A stretch of DNA of 64,000 bases from positions 682,001 to 746,000 of the forward strand of contig NZ_QFFJ01000002.1 in the NCBI RefSeq assembly GCF_003308995.1. Direction: 5' to 3'. This document shows, piece by piece, positions 61,346-64,000 of the stretch. The position numbers and the translations under genes were made by a program. This DNA comes from Chitinophaga flava. Its GTDB lineage: Bacteria > Bacteroidota > Bacteroidia > Chitinophagales > Chitinophagaceae. Below the pieces are notes generated by a model. It worked only from the letters and a program-made list of their open reading frames with translations. It ran no database searches and was not told the DNA's origin. The number at the start of each line of letters is the position of its first letter. The stretch's first letter is position 1.

Positions 61346-63451
61346 ATGCAAAGGGTATTTTTACTTTTAGGAATTGTGTTAATGTCTTGTCACGAAACGA
61401 AAAAAGAAATGAATAAGGAGAACATTCAACCTCCCGTAGCAGAAAAAATTGAGAAGAAACTGACGATACACGGGGATACCAGGATTGACAATTATTACTG
61501 GATGAACGAACGGGAAAACCCCAAAGTACTGGCATGGCTACACGCAGAGAATGCATATCTCGATACGGTAATGGCTCCCGAAAAGGAACTGCGGGAAAAA
61601 CTGTTTGAAGAGATGAAAGGGCGTATCAAGGAAACAGACATGAGCGTACCTTACCTCAAAAACGGTTACTATTACTATTCCCGCTTTGAAAAAGGTAAGG
61701 AGTATCCGATATACTGCCGCAAAAAGGGAAGCCTGGAAGCAGATGAACAGATTATTCTGAATGTCAATGAACTGGCCGCCGGCCATGCCTATTGCCAGGT
61801 GGCCGGACTCAACATCAGCGAAGACACCAAACTGCTGGCTTATGGTATTGATACGGTTAGCCGTCGCCGTTATACTATCCATGTGAAAAACCTGGAAACG
61901 GGCGAAATGTTTTCCGATATCATCCCTGAAACAACCGGCAGCTCCTGCTGGGCCAGCGATAATAAAACCCTGTTCTATAGCCGCAAAGACACAGTAACAC
62001 TGCGTCCCGACCGTGTTATGAAACATACGCTGGGTATTTCCGGTGAGAAGGAAGTATATCACGAGAAAGATGAAACCTTTAGCCTGGAAGTACATAAAAC
62101 CAAATCCGGCAAATACATCGTTATCCACAGCGGTAGCACGCTCTCTTCTGAAAGCCGTATCCTGGATGCATCAAAGCCTGACGGAGAATTCAGCGTTTTC
62201 CAGCCCAGAACAAAGGATTTGCTGTATCATATCGATCATAAAGGTGATAAGTTTTACATCGTTACCAACCTGGATGCGTTGAACTTCCGGCTGATGGAAG
62301 CCCCGCTGCAGCAAACCGGCAAACAACACTGGAAAGAAGTGATCCCTCACCGCAGCGATGTACTGCTGAGTGGAATAGAGTTGTTCAAGGATTTTATGGT
62401 AGTGGAAGAACGTAAAAACGGTCTTACACAAATACGGGTCATCAATGATAAAACCCATCAGGACAAATACCTGTCTTTCTCAGAACCAGCTTATGATGCA
62501 TACGTAGGCCATAATCCGGAGATGGACAGCAAAGAACTGCGCTATCATTATACTTCTATGATCACGCCTAATTCTGTGTATGATTATAACATGGAAACCG
62601 GTAAACAGGAGTTAAAACGACAGCAGGAAGTCCTGGGTGGATATGATCCTAAAGATTATACGACAGAACGTTTGTTTGCCACCGCTACAGATGGTACCAA
62701 AATACCCATCTCCATCGTCTATAAAAAAACGTTCCATAAAAACGGAAAAGGGCCGTTGTTGCTCTATGGCTACGGTTCTTACGGACATAGTCTGGATGCG
62801 ACCTTCAGCTCCAACCGTATCAGCCTGCTGGACCGTGGTTTTGCATTTGCCATCGCTCATATCCGTGGTGGCCAGGAAATGGGCCGGCAGTGGTATGAAG
62901 ATGGGAAAATGTTTAAGAAGAAGAATACCTTCACAGATTTCATTGATTGTGCTACCTATCTCATAAAAGAAAACTACACTAATCCCGGACAGTTATACGC
63001 TATGGGCGGTAGCGCCGGTGGTCTGCTGATGGGTGCGGTGGTTAATATGCGTCCTGATTTGTTCCACGGTGTAGTGGCACAGGTACCTTTCGTAGATGTG
63101 GTCACTACTATGCTCGATGAAAGTATTCCCCTCACAACCGGCGAATTTGATGAATGGGGTAATCCAAAAAATAAGGACGCCTACGAATATATGAAGTCCT
63201 ATTCACCGTACGACAATGTAATAGCCAAAGCATATCCCAATATGCTGGTCACCACTGGGCTGCATGATTCACAGGTGCAATACTGGGAGCCGGCCAAATG
63301 GGTGGCTAAATTGCGGGAGTTGAAAACAGATCATAACCTCCTGCTATTGCATACTGACATGGAAACAGGCCATGGTGGTGCTTCCGGTCGCTTTTCGGCT
63401 TTAAAGGAAATAGCGTTGGAATATTCTTTTCTGCTGAAACTCGCTAAATAA
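61346..63451 (+). CDS. Prolyl oligopeptidase family (S9A) lipoprotein
   Basis: 701 residues. Lipoprotein signal MQRVFLLLGIVLMSCHETKK with Cys15. An N-terminal seven-bladed propeller (from about residue 85, DNYYWMNERENPKVLAWLHA just before it) gates an alpha/beta-hydrolase domain. The nucleophile is in YAMGGSAGGLLMGAVVNM, the Asp in TTGLHDSQVQYWEPAKWVA and the His in METGHGGASGRF. It resembles oligopeptidase B/prolyl endopeptidase, and the location is the envelope rather than the cytoplasm. It ends just before a field of palindromic repeats. Confidence 0.92.
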   Translation: MQRVFLLLGIVLMSCHETKKEMNKENIQPPVAEKIEKKLTIHGDTRIDNYYWMNERENPKVLAWLHAENAYLDTVMAPEKELREKLFEEMKGRIKETDMSVPYLKNGYYYYSRFEKGKEYPIYCRKKGSLEADEQIILNVNELAAGHAYCQVAGLNISEDTKLLAYGIDTVSRRRYTIHVKNLETGEMFSDIIPETTGSSCWASDNKTLFYSRKDTVTLRPDRVMKHTLGISGEKEVYHEKDETFSLEVHKTKSGKYIVIHSGSTLSSESRILDASKPDGEFSVFQPRTKDLLYHIDHKGDKFYIVTNLDALNFRLMEAPLQQTGKQHWKEVIPHRSDVLLSGIELFKDFMVVEERKNGLTQIRVINDKTHQDKYLSFSEPAYDAYVGHNPEMDSKELRYHYTSMITPNSVYDYNMETGKQELKRQQEVLGGYDPKDYTTERLFATATDGTKIPISIVYKKTFHKNGKGPLLLYGYGSYGHSLDATFSSNRISLLDRGFAFAIAHIRGGQEMGRQWYEDGKMFKKKNTFTDFIDCATYLIKENYTNPGQLYAMGGSAGGLLMGAVVNMRPDLFHGVVAQVPFVDVVTTMLDESIPLTTGEFDEWGNPKNKDAYEYMKSYSPYDNVIAKAYPNMLVTTGLHDSQVQYWEPAKWVAKLRELKTDHNLLLLHTDMETGHGGASGRFSALKEIALEYSFLLKLAK

Positions 63452-63459
63452 TAATCAAA

Positions 63460-63647
63460 AGCCCAGGACTAAAGTCCTGGGCTAATATAGTCTTGGGCAT
63501 TAATCCATTGAGTGATTTAGCCCTTGCCTAATATATCTATAAGCCAGGGCACAACGAAGCTTTAATCCAGTCCATTAGCCTCGATATCAGCCCAGGACTA
63601 ACCCAGGCCATCACATCGAATTTAGCCCAGGACTTTAGTCCTGGGCT
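63460..63647. repeat. AGCCCAGGACT palindrome cluster
   Basis: Two near-perfect palindromes, AGCCCAGGACT-AA-AGTCCTGGGCT (63460-63483) and AGCCCAGGACT-TT-AGTCCTGGGCT (63624-63647), flank the S9/bioB gap. A half copy lies at 63589-63599, and weaker relatives (AGCCAGGGC, CTTGGGC) occur between. The right palindrome encodes the last residues and stop of BioB (EAQD). It looks like a REP-like interspersed repeat and may also terminate transcription. Confidence 0.85.
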
Positions 63648-64000
63648 TCCTTTTTAAGCTTGGGCTTTAACCCCAGATTTTGCAGCATCTGCATATCTTC
63701 TGACACGCCGGGATTCGGAGTTACCAGTAATGTCTGACGTTCGCCGGTGAAGATGGAATTGGCGCCGGCCATAAAGCACCAGGCCTGTTCGGATTCTGTC
63801 ATTTCGATACGGCCTGCGGTGAGGCGTACGGTGGATGCAGGCATAACGATTCTGGCGGTGGCGATCATCCTGACCATATCCCAGGCATCTACTTTCGGAT
63901 TGTTTTCCAATGGAGTGCCTTTTACTCTTGCCAGTGCATTGATGGGCACGGATTCCGGATGTTTGGGCATGGTAGCCAGTGTCAGCAACATAGACATACG
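63635..64000 (-). CDS. bioB: Biotin synthase, C-terminal part
   Basis: Radical-SAM enzyme that inserts sulfur into dethiobiotin. Only about 121 C-terminal residues are in the window; the frame is open to the edge. Recognisable segments are MLLTLATMPKHPESVPINAL, DAWDMVRMIATARIVMPAST, VRLTAGRIEMTESEQAWCFM and AGANSIFTGERQTLLVTPNP. The radical-SAM cysteine cluster lies upstream, outside the window. The last codons (EAQD and stop) fall inside a palindromic repeat. Confidence 0.92.
   Translation of the reverse strand, partial: RMSMLLTLATMPKHPESVPINALARVKGTPLENNPKVDAWDMVRMIATARIVMPASTVRLTAGRIEMTESEQAWCFMAGANSIFTGERQTLLVTPNPGVSEDMQMLQNLGLKPKLKKEAQD

Noticed and set aside
1..64000. Search for tRNA, rRNA, insertion sequences, integrases and phage genes
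   Set aside because: I found no transposase, integrase or structural phage motif by reading the translations and no stretch I could fold as a tRNA. A tRNAscan or Infernal run would be the proper test.

Overview
The window reads as a chromosome segment of a Bacteroidota bacterium, most likely a Chitinophaga-like member of the Chitinophagaceae. The signs are GC near 50%, promoters of the Bacteroidota form (TTTG, a 17-20 bp spacer, then TAnnTTTG), many secreted proteins and lipoproteins, a TonB-dependent receptor with a carboxypeptidase-like N-terminal domain, a DAHP synthase-chorismate mutase fusion, and a PAAR-RHS polymorphic toxin. It is mostly chromosomal backbone. I see no tRNA, rRNA, CRISPR array, transposase or phage gene.

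Layout. 1-4433: branched-chain amino acid genes ilvB (5' end outside the window), ilvN, ilvC, ilvA. 4496-9940 (minus): an accessory island with a PAAR-RHS protein ending in a predicted PD-(D/E)XK nuclease toxin, a candidate immunity gene 8 bp downstream, and a frameshifted small gene. 10126-12391: zinc alcohol dehydrogenase and a divergent FAD oxidoreductase. 12586-18149: xylose operon (Na+/sugar symporter, xylB, xylA, aldose epimerase). 18326-21175: a small secreted protein, an ECF sigma factor with an anti-sigma-like protein fused to an HtrA-type protease, and a divergent Ala-rich lipoprotein. 21412-29226: aromatic operon pheA, aminotransferase, tyrA, DAHPS-CM, aroB, aroA, aroC, preceded by two tandem attenuators with Phe/Tyr-rich leader peptides. 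29389-37774: FKBP isomerase, PagL-like deacylase, CocE-type hydrolase, YjbR protein, a lipoprotein, a membrane protein, a nucleotide pyrophosphatase-like enzyme, a Crp/Fnr remnant and a Rid protein. 37839-43952: gcvP, a YkgJ protein, an MFS transporter and a PQQ-type sugar dehydrogenase. 44180-48102: two convergent S41 proteases. 48315-50603: MurK-like kinase, murQ and an unknown gene (peptidoglycan recycling). 50798-54302: sdhCAB. 54412-59650 (minus): TonB receptor, beta-helix lipoprotein and beta-propeller phytase. 59877-64000: MocA-type oxidoreductase, S9 peptidase and the 3' part of bioB.

The most interesting structures are non-coding. (1) Two aromatic leader peptides (19 and 25 codons, the second with eight aromatic residues in a row), each followed by a strong terminator, precede the aromatic operon; this fits tandem ribosome-mediated attenuation. 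(2) Three convergent gene pairs are separated by the same kind of palindromic element of about 160-200 bp, running from one stop codon to the other, with conserved outer arms and a different central hairpin each time. One extra arm copy encodes the C-terminal tail of AroC. (3) Four direct repeats at exact 11-bp spacing stand in front of the TonB receptor-phytase operon and look like a phosphate-regulator site. (4) The RHS C-terminus carries a YraN-like nuclease core next to its probable immunity gene.
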